Source: Limimaricola soesokkakensis (GTDB lineage: Bacteria > Pseudomonadota > Alphaproteobacteria > Rhodobacterales > Rhodobacteraceae). From it: DNA of 64,000 nucleotides. The notes beneath the pieces were generated by a model, which saw nothing but the letters and a program-made list of their open reading frames with translations, did no database searches and had not been told where the DNA came from. Location of the stretch: contig NZ_FWFY01000004.1 in assembly GCF_900172345.1 (NCBI RefSeq), positions 124,001 to 188,000 on the forward strand, read 5' to 3'. The translations under genes and the position numbers were made by a program. Positions 36,403 to 45,348 of the stretch are shown here, in pieces (position 1 is the stretch's first letter; each line of letters begins with the position of its first letter).

Positions 36403-37188
36403 ATGCTGTCCTACCAGCACGCCTATCACGCCGGGAACCTCGCCGATGTGCACAAGCATGCGCTGCTGGCATGGATGCTCGCCTATCTGACGCGCAAGCC
36501 GAAACCGCTGAGCTATATTGAGAGCCATGCGGGGCGCGCGCTCTACAGGCTCGACGCGGCCGAGGCCACCAAGACTGGCGAGGCGGCGCAGGGCATTGCC
36601 CGGGTGGCGGGCTGGTTCGCCCCCGACCACCCCTATGCCCGGGTTCTGGAGGCGACCCGCGCCGAGCACGGCTCGCAGGCTTATCCGGGTTCACCCGAAA
36701 TTGCGGCGCAGCTGCTGCGCGCCGACGACCGACTGCACCTCGCCGAGCTGCATCCGCAGGAGCACGCGGCGCTGCAGACCGCCATGGCGGGTCGCGCCCA
36801 GGTACACCGCCGCGACGGCATCGAGATGGCGGTGGCGCTGACCCCGCCGGAGCCAAGGCGCGGCGTGCTGCTGATCGACCCCAGCTGGGAGATCAAGGAG
36901 GATTACCGCGCCATCCCTCAGGCGATGCGGCGGATTTCGAAGAAATGGCCGGTCGGCACCCTCGTCCTGTGGTACCCTCTCCTGCGCGACGCGCCGCACG
37001 CACCGATGCTGCGCGCGCTGGAGCGCGACATTCCCGACGGCGTGCGCCACGAGGTCGCCTTTCCCCCGGCCCGCGCCGGGCATGGCATGACCGGCTCGGG
37101 TCTCTTCGTGGTCAACCCGCCCTATGGCTTCCACGCACAGGCGCAATGGCTGAGCGCGCGCTTCGCGACGCTGATGCCGCAGCGCTGA
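36403..37188 (+). CDS. rlmJ: 23S rRNA (adenine(2030)-N6)-methyltransferase
   Basis: 261 residues from ATG 36403 with AAGGAG upstream. MLSYQHAYHAGNLADVHKHA is the RlmJ N-terminus, followed by YIESHAGRALYRLDA (SAM-binding region) and LLIDPSWEIKEDY, the variant of the N6-adenine methyltransferase DPPY motif; VVNPPYGFHAQ ends the protein. It methylates A2030 of 23S rRNA. The DPSW in place of the commoner DPPY keeps the Asp-Pro and an aromatic, so activity is expected. Confidence 0.93.
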   Translation: MLSYQHAYHAGNLADVHKHALLAWMLAYLTRKPKPLSYIESHAGRALYRLDAAEATKTGEAAQGIARVAGWFAPDHPYARVLEATRAEHGSQAYPGSPEIAAQLLRADDRLHLAELHPQEHAALQTAMAGRAQVHRRDGIEMAVALTPPEPRRGVLLIDPSWEIKEDYRAIPQAMRRISKKWPVGTLVLWYPLLRDAPHAPMLRALERDIPDGVRHEVAFPPARAGHGMTGSGLFVVNPPYGFHAQAQWLSARFATLMPQR

Positions 37189-37227
37189 GCCCTTTTCCCC
37201 GGGCCGGGGGCGGCTATATTCGCTCTC

Positions 37228-37674
37228 ATGTTTGCAGACCTCATCCGCCGCCTCACCGATCCCGCGCCCGAGCGCCTTCCCGATGCCGATGCGCGTCTCG
37301 CGCTGGGTGCGCTCCTGGTGCGGATTGCCCGCGCCGACGGGCAGTACAGCGCCGAGGAGGCGCGGCGCATCGACCGGATCCTCGGGACGCGCTACGCCCT
37401 GAGCGAGGGCGCGGCCGCGGCGCTGCGGGCCGATTGCGAGGTGATGGAGGCGGAGGCGCCGGATACGGTGCGCTTCACCCGCGCCATCAAGGACGCGGTC
37501 TCCTACGAGGAACGCGAGGCGGTGATCGAGGCACTGTGGGAAGTGGTGCTGGCCGATGGGCAGCGCGATGAGGAGGAGGACGCGTTGATGCGGATGGTCG
37601 CGCCGATGCTCGGCGTCTCGGATCCCGACAGCGCCCGCGCCCGCCAACGCGCCGCCGAACGGATGCAAAGTTGA
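37228..37674 (+). CDS. TerB family protein
   Basis: 148 residues, all helical. ALGALLVRIARADGQYSAEE and ALWEVVLADGQRDEEEDALM are the two pseudo-symmetric TerB metal-binding helices, each with an A-D-G acidic loop. TerB is associated with tellurite resistance and envelope stress, but solitary TerB-like proteins are mostly of unknown function. It follows rlmJ by 39 bp. Confidence 0.85.
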   Translation: MFADLIRRLTDPAPERLPDADARLALGALLVRIARADGQYSAEEARRIDRILGTRYALSEGAAAALRADCEVMEAEAPDTVRFTRAIKDAVSYEEREAVIEALWEVVLADGQRDEEEDALMRMVAPMLGVSDPDSARARQRAAERMQS

Positions 37675-37785
37675 GTAAACCGATTTTCCGTGGCGTGCCT
37701 GACGCCGGGGCAAAGGGCTAGGCCCCGTTGCATTTCTTGCGAAACTGTCCCCTACTCTCTCGCCAGACAGGGGACATGAGAGCAC

Positions 37786-38574
37786 GTGAGCGACACCAAA
37801 CCGGTCATTGAGATCCGCGATCTGCATAAATCCTACGGGCCCCTCGAGGTTCTCAAGGGCGTGGATATCAGCGCGCCCGCCGGACACGTCGTGTCGATGA
37901 TCGGCTCCTCGGGATCGGGCAAGTCGACGTTGCTGCGCTGCTGCAACCTGCTCGAGGACAGCCAGCAGGGCGAGGTGATCTTCGAGGGCGAGCCGGTGCG
38001 ATGGAAGGGCCAAGGGCTGCATCGCCGCCCCGCCGACCCCAAGCAGGTGACCCGCATCCGCACCAACCTCGCCATGGTGTTCCAGCAGTTCAACCTCTGG
38101 GCCCACATGTCGATCCTGCAGAACGTCATGGAGGCGCCGGTGACGGTGCTGGGCCGGCCACGCGACGAGGTCGAGGCCAAAGCGCGCGAGTATCTCGACA
38201 AGGTCGGCATCGGCGACAAGGCCGACGCCTGGCCCGCGCAGCTCTCGGGCGGCCAGCAGCAGCGTGCCGCGATCGCCCGCGCGCTGTGCATGGAGCCGCG
38301 CGCGCTCCTGTTCGACGAACCGACCTCGGCGCTCGACCCGGAGCTGGAGCAGGAGGTGGTGCGGGTGATCAAGGATCTGGCCGCGGAAGGCCGCACCATG
38401 ATCATCGTCACCCATGACATGCGCATGGCGCATGACGTGGCCGACCACGTCGTGTTCCTGCACCAGGGGCTGATCGAGGAGCAGGGCCCGCCCGCCGAGC
38501 TTTTCGGCAATCCGAAGTCAGAGCGGCTGCGGCAGTTCCTGTCGCATTCCGCCCCGCATCCGCAGCCCGCCTGA
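37786..38574 (+). CDS. polar amino-acid-type ABC transporter ATP-binding protein
   Basis: 262 residues with GTG start. Walker A MIGSSGSGKSTLLRC, Q-loop MVFQQFNLW, signature LSGGQQQRAAIARAL, Walker B ALLFDEPTSALDPE and the H-loop THDMRMAHDV are intact. It is closest to HisP/OccP ATPases for amino acids and opines. First gene of the transporter and amine-processing unit running to 44502. Confidence 0.94.
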   Translation: MSDTKPVIEIRDLHKSYGPLEVLKGVDISAPAGHVVSMIGSSGSGKSTLLRCCNLLEDSQQGEVIFEGEPVRWKGQGLHRRPADPKQVTRIRTNLAMVFQQFNLWAHMSILQNVMEAPVTVLGRPRDEVEAKAREYLDKVGIGDKADAWPAQLSGGQQQRAAIARALCMEPRALLFDEPTSALDPELEQEVVRVIKDLAAEGRTMIIVTHDMRMAHDVADHVVFLHQGLIEEQGPPAELFGNPKSERLRQFLSHSAPHPQPA

Positions 38575-38615
38575 GAGCGGGCACGGCACTTTCCCCAACA
38601 GGAGACCACCCAACG

Positions 38616-39353
38616 ATGAAGACGCTGATCCTCACGACTGCAGCGCTCGCGCTCACCGCCGGTGCCGCGCTGGCCGAGAGCCACAGCCAGACCGTCCGTC
38701 TGGGCACCGAGGGCGCCTACCCTCCGTACAACTTCCTCAACGATGCGGGCGAAGTCGACGGCTTCGAGCGCGAGGTGGGCGACGAGCTGTGCGCGCGCGC
38801 CGAGCTGACCTGCGAGTGGGTCACCAACGACTGGGATTCGATCATCCCCAACCTCGTCTCGGGCAACTACGACACGATCATCGCCGGGATGAGCATCACC
38901 GACGAGCGTGACGAGGTCATCGACTTCACCCAGAACTACTACCCGCCCGCTGCCTCGGCCTATGTCGCGACCTCCGAGGACGTCGACCTGACCGGCGGCG
39001 TCGTCGCCGCGCAGGCCACCACGATCCAGGCCGGCCATGTCGCCGACAGCGGCGCGGCACTGCTCGAATTCGCCACCCCCGACGAATCCGTCGCGGCCGT
39101 GCGTTCGGGCGAGGCCGACGCGGTCTTCGCCGACAAGGACTTCCTTGTGCCGATCGTCGAGGCCTCGGGCGGCGAACTGATGTTCGTGGGCGAGGACGTG
39201 GCACTGGGCGGCGGCATCGGTGTGGGCCTGCGCGAAAGCGACACCGAGCTGCGCGAGAAGCTCGACGCCGCGATCCAGTCCATGAAGGACGACGGCTCGC
39301 TCAACGAACTGCTGGTCAAGTGGTTCGGCGAAGAGGTCCGGACCTTCGAATGA
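38616..39353 (+). CDS. ABC transporter periplasmic substrate-binding protein
   Basis: 245 residues. Signal peptide cleaved near ALA20-ES. TVRLGTEGAYPPYNFLNDAG, GFEREVGDELCARAELTCEW and DSIIPNLVSGNYDTIIAGMS belong to the cluster-3 solute-binding family (HisJ/lysine-arginine-ornithine, octopine). Two cysteines in the mature part may form a disulfide. The ligand is likely a basic or amine-type compound, judged from the glutamylamine genes downstream. A stable hairpin follows the gene, which often raises binding-protein mRNA level over that of the permeases. Confidence 0.92.
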   Translation: MKTLILTTAALALTAGAALAESHSQTVRLGTEGAYPPYNFLNDAGEVDGFEREVGDELCARAELTCEWVTNDWDSIIPNLVSGNYDTIIAGMSITDERDEVIDFTQNYYPPAASAYVATSEDVDLTGGVVAAQATTIQAGHVADSGAALLEFATPDESVAAVRSGEADAVFADKDFLVPIVEASGGELMFVGEDVALGGGIGVGLRESDTELREKLDAAIQSMKDDGSLNELLVKWFGEEVRTFE

Positions 39354-39361
39354 CCCTCAAA

Positions 39362-39382
39362 GGGGCGGCCTCAGGCCGCCCC
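39362..39382 (+). terminator. intra-operon hairpin after the binding-protein gene
   Basis: GGGGCGGCC-TCA-GGCCGCCCC is a perfect 9-bp stem without a following U-run. Its place between binding-protein and permease genes suggests partial termination or mRNA stabilisation. Confidence 0.65.
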
Positions 39383-39397
39383 GACTGAAAGCCGCCC

Positions 39398-40303
39398 ATG
39401 CTCGCATCCTGCTCCGATCCCGAAACGCTGTCCGGCCTGAGCTGGCTCATGTGCTACCTTACCACGGGCAAGCACATCGCCTTCTACTGGGCGTTCGGGA
39501 CGGTGCTGCTGCTGCTGGCGGTGACGGCGCCGGTGGCGCTGCTGTTCGGCTTCGGCGGCGCGGTGGCGGCGCGCTCGCGCTTCGCGCCGCTGTCGTGGCT
39601 GGGCCGCGGCTACATCGCCGTGGTGCGCGGCGTGCCCGACATCGCCTTCTTCCTGTTCTTCGTGATCGCGCTCGACCAGGGCATCGAGTGGCTTCGCCAC
39701 AAGGCGAAATGCCCCGATTGGGACCAACCGATCCGGCAGGGCAACGATTTCATCGTCTGCGCCGAGGCCAAGATGCCGCTCTCGACCTCGGCTCAATGGG
39801 TGCACGAGGTCTACGGCTTCTGGCTCGCCGTCTTCACCTTCGCCCTCGTCTTCGGCGCCTTTGCCGCCAACGTGCTGTTCGGCGCGATGCGCGCCGTGCC
39901 CCGCCCCCAGATCGAGACCGCCGAGGCCTATGGCATGACCCGCGCGCAGGTGTTCCGCCGGATTCTGGTGCCGCAGATGTGGGTCTATGCCCTGCCCGGC
40001 CTCTCGAACCTATGGATGGTGCTGATCAAGGCCTCGCCGCTGCTGTTCCTCCTGGGCGTCGAGGACATCGTCTACTGGGCGCGCGAGCTCGGCTCGACCA
40101 AGACGCCGCAATTCACCGACTACCCGCATGGCGACTGGCGGATGTGGTACTTCCTGTTCCTGCTGGTGTTCTATCTCGGCTTCACCCGGATCTCCGAGAT
40201 CGTGCTCGACCGGATCATGCTGCGGCTCAGCCACGGGCAGGAGACGCTCGCCAACCACAAGCGCACCGGACCCATCGGCATGAACAAGGCAGGCCCGCCA
40301 TGA
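39398..40303 (+). CDS. ABC transporter permease (HisQ/OccQ type)
   Basis: 301 residues with about six membrane helices. The EAA-type cytoplasmic loop reads RPQIETAEAYGMTRAQVFRR followed by ILVPQMWVYALPGLSNLWMV. An unusual feature is the extra periplasmic insert after the second helix pair (KCPDWDQPIRQGNDFIVCAE), flanked by two Cys. It pairs with the next gene, overlapping it by ATGA, to form the heterodimeric pore. Confidence 0.9.
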   Translation: MLASCSDPETLSGLSWLMCYLTTGKHIAFYWAFGTVLLLLAVTAPVALLFGFGGAVAARSRFAPLSWLGRGYIAVVRGVPDIAFFLFFVIALDQGIEWLRHKAKCPDWDQPIRQGNDFIVCAEAKMPLSTSAQWVHEVYGFWLAVFTFALVFGAFAANVLFGAMRAVPRPQIETAEAYGMTRAQVFRRILVPQMWVYALPGLSNLWMVLIKASPLLFLLGVEDIVYWARELGSTKTPQFTDYPHGDWRMWYFLFLLVFYLGFTRISEIVLDRIMLRLSHGQETLANHKRTGPIGMNKAGPP

Positions 40304-41106
40304 GCTGCTACGACACCCTCATGGATTACGGGCTGCGCTCGCTCGGCTATGGCGAGCGGCTGCTGCCGCGCTCGGATTTCACCCTGTGCCAGCAATTCGT
40401 GCTGATCGGCTCGGGCATGATCTGGAACGTCTATTTCGGCATCGTGGCGCTCCTGTCGGGCTTCGCGCTCGCCACCGCGCTCGCGGTGGGCAAGGCCTCG
40501 GCCTCGCCGTGGTTCCGCAAGCCCGCCGAATGGGTGATCTTCCTGTTTCGCGGATCGCCGCTCTTCATCCAGTTCTTCTTCGCTTATTTCCTGTTCCTGT
40601 CGCTCAAGGGGCAGGTCCCGGCCTTTGACGCGCTCACCTCCGCATGGCTCGGCGCCGCCGTGGTGCTGTTCTTCAACACCGCCGCCTATTCGGGCGAGAT
40701 CTTCTACGGCGCGCTGCGCTCGGTGCCCCGCGGCGAGGTCGAGGCGGCGGACGCCTACGGGCTGTCGGGCTGGAGCAAGTTCCGCCGGGTGATCTGGCCC
40801 ACCACGCTGCGGCTGGCATGGCCCGCCTACACCAACGAGGCGATCTTCCTGTTCCACGCCACGACGCTGGTATTCTTCTCGGGCTTTCCCGCGTCGCGGC
40901 AGCAGGGCGACGCGCTCTACTACGCCTCCTATTTCGCGGACAAGACCTTCAACCCCTTCGTGCCCTACCCGATCCTCGCGGGGTATTTCGTGCTGCTGAC
41001 GCTGGTGGTGATCGGCGTGATGGGGATGATCGGCCGGCGCCTGAACCGCCACCTGCCCGGCGCGGCGCCGCGCCGGGCGCGGGGCTTCGGGTTGTTGATG
41101 CGCTGA
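40300..41106 (+). CDS. ABC transporter permease (HisM/OccM type)
   Basis: 268 residues. EWVIFLFRGSPLFIQFFFAY and the EAA loop PRGEVEAADAYGLSGWSKFR then RVIWPTTLRLAWPAYTNEAI mark a polar amino-acid permease subunit. Translation is coupled to the preceding permease. Together with the ATPase and binding protein this completes an importer. Confidence 0.92.
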   Translation: MSCYDTLMDYGLRSLGYGERLLPRSDFTLCQQFVLIGSGMIWNVYFGIVALLSGFALATALAVGKASASPWFRKPAEWVIFLFRGSPLFIQFFFAYFLFLSLKGQVPAFDALTSAWLGAAVVLFFNTAAYSGEIFYGALRSVPRGEVEAADAYGLSGWSKFRRVIWPTTLRLAWPAYTNEAIFLFHATTLVFFSGFPASRQQGDALYYASYFADKTFNPFVPYPILAGYFVLLTLVVIGVMGMIGRRLNRHLPGAAPRRARGFGLLMR

Positions 41107-41174
41107 GACGCGCACCGCTTGCCCCGGCCCCCTGCCCGGTCTAGCTTCCGTGGTATTCACAGACACGGTGCTTC

Positions 41175-41852
41175 ATGCAGATCGGCATACTCGAAACCGG
41201 CCATGCGCCAGACGCGCTGCGCCCGGAACTTGGCGACTATTCGGACCTGTTCGAGCGGCTGCTCGACGGGCATGGCTTCGCCTTCCGTCGCTACGATGTG
41301 GAGGCGATGGAGTTTCCGGACGGCCCGGAGGACTGCGCCGGTTGGCTCATCACCGGCTCCAAGCACGGCGCCTATGAGGACCATCCCTTCATCGCGCCGC
41401 TGGAGGCGTTGATCCGGGAGATTCACGGGAAACGGATGCCGCTCGTGGGCGTCTGCTTCGGCCACCAGATCATCGCGCAGGCGCTTGGCGGCCGGGTCGA
41501 GAAGTTCGACCGGGGCTGGTCGGTGGGCCGCAAGACCTATGACTTCGAAGGCCGCGAGATCGCGCTCAACGCCTGGCACCAGGACCAGGTGGTCGAGCGC
41601 CCCGAGGGCGCGCGTGTCGTCGCCTCGAACGATTTCTGCGCCCATGCGGCTCTGGCTTGGGACGAGCACGTCTTCACCATTCAGCCCCACCCCGAATTCG
41701 GCGCCCGCTTCATCGAGGGGCTCGCCACGACCCGCGCCATCGGCGTGGTCCCGCAGGAGCAGATCGACGAGGCGCTGGCCAATCTCGACAAGCCGGTCGA
41801 TGCCGATGTGCTGGCCGCGCGCATGGCCCGCGTGCTGAAGGGGGCCGCATGA
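41175..41852 (+). CDS. class I glutamine amidotransferase-like protein
   Basis: 225 residues. The triad is readable as C94 in VGVCFGHQIIAQALGG, H172 and E174 in IQPHPEF. The sequence is of the stand-alone GMP-synthase-like GATase type rather than clear PuuD type. Given the PuuA- and PuuB-like genes that follow (4-nt overlap with the first), it may hydrolyse a gamma-glutamyl intermediate, the job PuuD does in the putrescine pathway; that is inference. Confidence 0.85.
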   Translation: MQIGILETGHAPDALRPELGDYSDLFERLLDGHGFAFRRYDVEAMEFPDGPEDCAGWLITGSKHGAYEDHPFIAPLEALIREIHGKRMPLVGVCFGHQIIAQALGGRVEKFDRGWSVGRKTYDFEGREIALNAWHQDQVVERPEGARVVASNDFCAHAALAWDEHVFTIQPHPEFGARFIEGLATTRAIGVVPQEQIDEALANLDKPVDADVLAARMARVLKGAA

Positions 41853-43201
41853 ACTGGATCGACGAGATCCCCGAAGCCGCCCGCCTCTATCTCGATCAGC
41901 ACCGCCTCGACGAGGTGGAATGCGTGATCGCCGACCTGCCCGGCATCGCCCGCGGCAAGGCAGTCCCCGCGGCCAAGTGGGAGAAGCAGCAGTTCTTCCA
42001 CCTGCCGAACTCGATCTTCTTCCAGACCATCACCGGCGATTGGGGCGAGGCGGCGGGCCCCGAGGGCTTCGTCGAGCCCGACATGATCCTCAAGCCCGAC
42101 CTCGCCACCACCACCGCCGCGCCCTGGGCCGCCGACGGCACGCTGCAGGTGATCCACGACGCCTACGACCAGAAGGGCCGCCCTGTCGGCTGCGCGCCGC
42201 GCAATGTCCTGAAGCGCGTCGTCGATCTCTACAAGGCGGAGGGCTGGACCCCGGTGGTCGCACCCGAGATGGAGTTCTACCTCGTCGGTCGCAACGTCGA
42301 TCCGGCCAAGGCGATCGAGCCGATGCTGGGCCGCACCGGCCGCCCCGCCGCCGCGCGGCAGGCCTACTCGATGACCGCGGTGGACGAATACGGCCCCGTC
42401 ATCGACGACATCTACGAATATGCCGAGATCCAGGGCTTCGAGATCGACGGCATCACGCAGGAGGGCGGTGCAGGCCAGCTTGAGATAAACCTGCGCCACG
42501 GCGACCCGGTGAAGCTCGCCGACGAGGTGTTCTTCTTCAAACGGCTGATCCGCGAGGCGGCGCTCAAGCATGACTGCTTCGCCACCTTCATGGCCAAGCC
42601 GATCGAGGGCGAGCCGGGCTCGGCCATGCATGTCCACCACTCGATCATCGACGCCAAGGGGCGCAACCTCTTCACCGGCCCGCAGGGCGGCGAGACCGAC
42701 GCCTTCTTCAACTTCATCGGCGGGCTGCAGGAGCACATGCCGAGCGTGATCGCGATGATCGCGCCCTATGTGAACTCGTTCCGCCGCTACGTGCGCGATC
42801 ACGCCGCGCCGATCAATCTCGAATGGGGCCGCGACAACCGCACCACCGGCATCCGCGTGCCGATCTCGCCGCCGCAGGCGCGCCGGGTCGAGAACCGGCT
42901 CGCCGGGATGGACTGCAACCCCTACCTCTGCATCGCCGCCTCTTTGGCCTGCGGCTATCTTGGCATGAAGAACGAGATCTGGCCCGACAAGCGGTTCCGG
43001 GGCGATGCCTACGAGGCCGCCGACGAGATCCCGCAAGGGCTCTATGCGGCGCTTGACCTGTTCGACGGGGCCAAGGAGCTGCACGAGGTGCTGGGACCGG
43101 AATTCGTGCGCGTCTACTCGATCGTGAAACGGGCGGAATACAACGAGTTCCTGCAGGTGATCAGCCCATGGGAGCGTCAGCACCTGCTCTTGAACGTATG
43201 A
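41849..43201 (+). CDS. glutamine synthetase family, gamma-glutamylamine ligase (PuuA-like)
   Basis: 450 residues. The N-terminal LDEVECVIADLPGIARGKAV is typical of the PuuA/GlnA-like branch, and the catalytic core has PEMEFYL, AGQLEINLRHGDP, GSAMHVHHSI and LEWGRDNRTTGIRVP. Such enzymes attach glutamate to an amine with ATP; E. coli PuuA uses putrescine. The partner GATase, oxidase and importer genes support an amine substrate. It overlaps both neighbours by 4 nt. Confidence 0.88.
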   Translation: MNWIDEIPEAARLYLDQHRLDEVECVIADLPGIARGKAVPAAKWEKQQFFHLPNSIFFQTITGDWGEAAGPEGFVEPDMILKPDLATTTAAPWAADGTLQVIHDAYDQKGRPVGCAPRNVLKRVVDLYKAEGWTPVVAPEMEFYLVGRNVDPAKAIEPMLGRTGRPAAARQAYSMTAVDEYGPVIDDIYEYAEIQGFEIDGITQEGGAGQLEINLRHGDPVKLADEVFFFKRLIREAALKHDCFATFMAKPIEGEPGSAMHVHHSIIDAKGRNLFTGPQGGETDAFFNFIGGLQEHMPSVIAMIAPYVNSFRRYVRDHAAPINLEWGRDNRTTGIRVPISPPQARRVENRLAGMDCNPYLCIAASLACGYLGMKNEIWPDKRFRGDAYEAADEIPQGLYAALDLFDGAKELHEVLGPEFVRVYSIVKRAEYNEFLQVISPWERQHLLLNV

Positions 43202-44502
43202 ACCCGCTCTACCGCAACGACCGCCCCGGCCAGATGCCGCGCAGCTGGTACGTGGCCTCGGCCGAGCCCGCGGCCGACCGTGCGCCGCTGAGTGGCGACC
43301 GGCGTTGCGACCTTGCGATCGTCGGAGCGGGCTTCACCGGGCTCTGGGCGGCGCTGACCGCGGCGCGGGCGGGTCTCGACGTCGTCGTGCTCGACGCGCA
43401 TCGCGCCGGTTTCGGGGCCTCGGGGCGCAATGGCGGTCAGGTCGGGTCGGGCTTCAACAAGGGGCAGCTCTGGCTGGAGCAGCGCCTCGGCGAAAGCCCG
43501 GCCCGGCAGCTGTGGGACCTCGCCGAAGAGGCCAAGCGGCAGCTGCGCGACTTCTGCGAAACCCATGCGCCGGAAGCGCGCTATCTGCCGGGCGTGGTGC
43601 ATGGCGCCTATTCGGGGCGCGAGGCGGCCGAGGACCGCGCCGAGGCCGAGCATCTGTCCAATGCCTATGGCTATGACGCGATCCGACCGCTCGGCCGCGA
43701 CGAGATCCGCGAAATTGTGAAGACCGAGGCCTATCAAGGCGGGCTTATCGACGAAGGCGCGGGCCATCTCCACCCGCTGCGCTATGCCAGGGCGCTGGCG
43801 CGCGAGGCCGAACTAGCGGGTGCTACGATCCACGAGTTGTCCGAGGTCACGCGGGTGGAGCGCGGCGCGCCTGCCATCCTGCACACCCCGAAGGGGCGAG
43901 TGACGGCGGATCACGTGATCCTCGCGGGCAATGGCTACCTGCCCGGCATCATGCCCGAGGTGGCGACCCGCGTGATGCCGATCAACAGCTTCATCGCCGC
44001 GACCGAGCCGCTGGGCGAGCGCTGGCGCGAGGTCTTGGCCCACGACATCGCGGTCGCCGATTCGCGATTCGTGGTGAACTACTACCGAATGAGCGAGGAT
44101 CGCCGCTTTCTCTTCGGCGGACGCGAAAGCTATGGCATCGGCTTTCCGACCGATATCACGACCAAGCTGCGGGCGCGGATGGAGAGCCTGTTCCCGCAGT
44201 TGTCAGGGGTGCGCATCGACAATGTCTGGGGCGGCACGCTGGGCATCACCATGTCGCGCCTGCCCTCGTTGCAGCGGATCGGGCCGAACATCCTGTCGGG
44301 AGCCGGCTTCTCGGGGCACGGTGTGGCCCTGTCCGGCATGGCGGGTCGGGTGATGGCCGAGGCGGTGGCCGGACAGGCCGGACGCTTCGAGACATTCGCG
44401 CGCCTGCCGGTGCCGGAGTTTCCGGGCGGCGCGCGATACCGTGCGCCGCTGCTGACGCTGGCGATGACCTGGTTCTCGCTGCGCGACCGGTTGGGCGTCT
44501 GA
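43198..44502 (+). CDS. FAD-dependent amine oxidoreductase (PuuB/OrdL-like)
   Basis: 434 residues from ATG 43198, coupled to the ligase gene. The FAD-binding loop is CDLAIVGAGFTGLWAALTAA; FGASGRNGGQVGSGFNKGQL and the C-terminal NILSGAGFSGHGVALSGMAG are typical of gamma-glutamylputrescine oxidases and DadA-like enzymes. It should oxidise the gamma-glutamylated amine to an aldehyde. An aldehyde dehydrogenase (PuuC role) is not in this unit. Confidence 0.9.
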   Translation: MNPLYRNDRPGQMPRSWYVASAEPAADRAPLSGDRRCDLAIVGAGFTGLWAALTAARAGLDVVVLDAHRAGFGASGRNGGQVGSGFNKGQLWLEQRLGESPARQLWDLAEEAKRQLRDFCETHAPEARYLPGVVHGAYSGREAAEDRAEAEHLSNAYGYDAIRPLGRDEIREIVKTEAYQGGLIDEGAGHLHPLRYARALAREAELAGATIHELSEVTRVERGAPAILHTPKGRVTADHVILAGNGYLPGIMPEVATRVMPINSFIAATEPLGERWREVLAHDIAVADSRFVVNYYRMSEDRRFLFGGRESYGIGFPTDITTKLRARMESLFPQLSGVRIDNVWGGTLGITMSRLPSLQRIGPNILSGAGFSGHGVALSGMAGRVMAEAVAGQAGRFETFARLPVPEFPGGARYRAPLLTLAMTWFSLRDRLGV

Positions 44503-44510
44503 GATGGCGA

Positions 44511-44560
44511 GAGGGGGCTCCGCCCCCGCCCTGCGGGGCTCCCCCGGCGTATTTCAGGAA
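44511..44560. repeat. dispersed intergenic stem-loop repeat, copy 2
   Basis: GAGGGGGCTCCGCCCCC and a second small hairpin CCCTGCGGGG are followed by CTCCCCCGGCGTATTTCAGG. Same layout as the units at 11207 and 57064, directly after the oxidase stop, where it may end the operon. Confidence 0.7.
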
Positions 44561-44579
44561 CAAAGTCGCCAAAAGAAAA

Positions 44580-44608
44580 AAGGCCGCGCTCCTTCGGAAC
44601 GCGGCCTT
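44580..44608 (-). terminator. Rho-independent terminator of rpmG
   Basis: Perfect 9-bp arms AAGGCCGCG / CGCGGCCTT around an 11-nt loop; on the minus strand the stem is followed by TTTTTCTTTT. It lies 24 bp after the rpmG stop. Confidence 0.88.
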
Positions 44609-44631
44609 GAACTCTGCCGAGGAGGCTCAGA

Positions 44632-44799
44632 TCACTTGATCTTGCCTTCCTTGTACTCGACATGCTCGCGCTTGACGGGGTCGTACTTCCGCACGACCAT
44701 CTTCTCGGTCATGGTGCGGGCGTTCTTCTTGGTCACGTAGAAGTGGCCGGTCCCCGCGGTCGAGTTCAGGCGGATCTTGATCGTCGTCGGCTTCGCCAT
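44632..44799 (-). CDS. rpmG: 50S ribosomal protein L33
   Basis: 55 residues beginning [20 protein letters not shown] and continuing [20 protein letters not shown] to KEGKIK. This is the zinc-free (C-minus) L33 form, as there are no cysteines, so it does not depend on zinc. A strong terminator follows. RNase P RNA lies upstream in the same direction. Confidence 0.97.
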   Translation of the reverse strand: MAKPTTIKIRLNSTAGTGHFYVTKKNARTMTEKMVVRKYDPVKREHVEYKEGKIK

Positions 44800-44913
44800 G
44801 GTCGTCTCTCCTGCTCGCGGGGCGTGCGCGTTGACGGCGCCCGCGTGAATACGTCTGAGCCCCGGCTTTTAACCGTGCGCTTCGCGCTGTCAACCGCGAA
44901 ACGGGCCCGATGA

Positions 44914-45341
44914 TTTGCGCGGATGGCCTGTAAGCCGGATTCTGTTCCGGGGTCGCCCCCGGCGATGACCATTCATCTCGACGCGCTGTTGCCAACGCGC
45001 CTGAAGCTGCCAACCCGGACCTCTCGGGGTCAGACGTCCCTGCGGCGATATCCGGCGGACCGGATCAGCACCCGCGCGAGGTCCCTATTTGGCATTGCTC
45101 CCGGTGGGGCTTGCCGTGCCGGTCCGGTTGCCCGTCCCGCGGTGGGCTCTTACCCCACCGTTTCACCCTTGCCCTGGTTTCGCCGCGGGCGAACCCCCGA
45201 TGAATTGACCAAGGCGGTCTGTTCTCTGTGGCGCTTTCCCTCGGGTTGCCCCGGCCGGGCGTTACCCGGCACCGTGTCTTGTGGAGTCCGGACTTTCCTC
45301 GAACCCGAAAGGGGCCCGCGGCCATCCAGCCATCCGCGCCC
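44914..45341 (-). ncRNA. rnpB: RNase P RNA (bacterial type A)
   Basis: About 425 nt. The 3' end carries the invariant ACAGAATCCGGCTTACAGGC stretch; the 5' part has GAGGAAAGTCCGGACTCC (CR-I), and ACGCCCGGCCGGGGCAACCC with GAGGGAAAGCGCCACAGAGA follows. The P1 helix is perfect: GCGCGGATGG near the 5' end (complement of 45330-45339) pairs with CCATCCGCGC at the 3' end (complement of 44917-44926). It processes tRNA 5' ends. Exact ends are estimated from P1. Confidence 0.95.
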
Positions 45342-45348
45342 GGCTGAC

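Noticed and set aside
44627-45013. 128-residue minus-strand frame covering rpmG and part of rnpB
   Set aside because: It is a shadow frame; the L33 protein is read in another frame of the same strand with exact family sequence.
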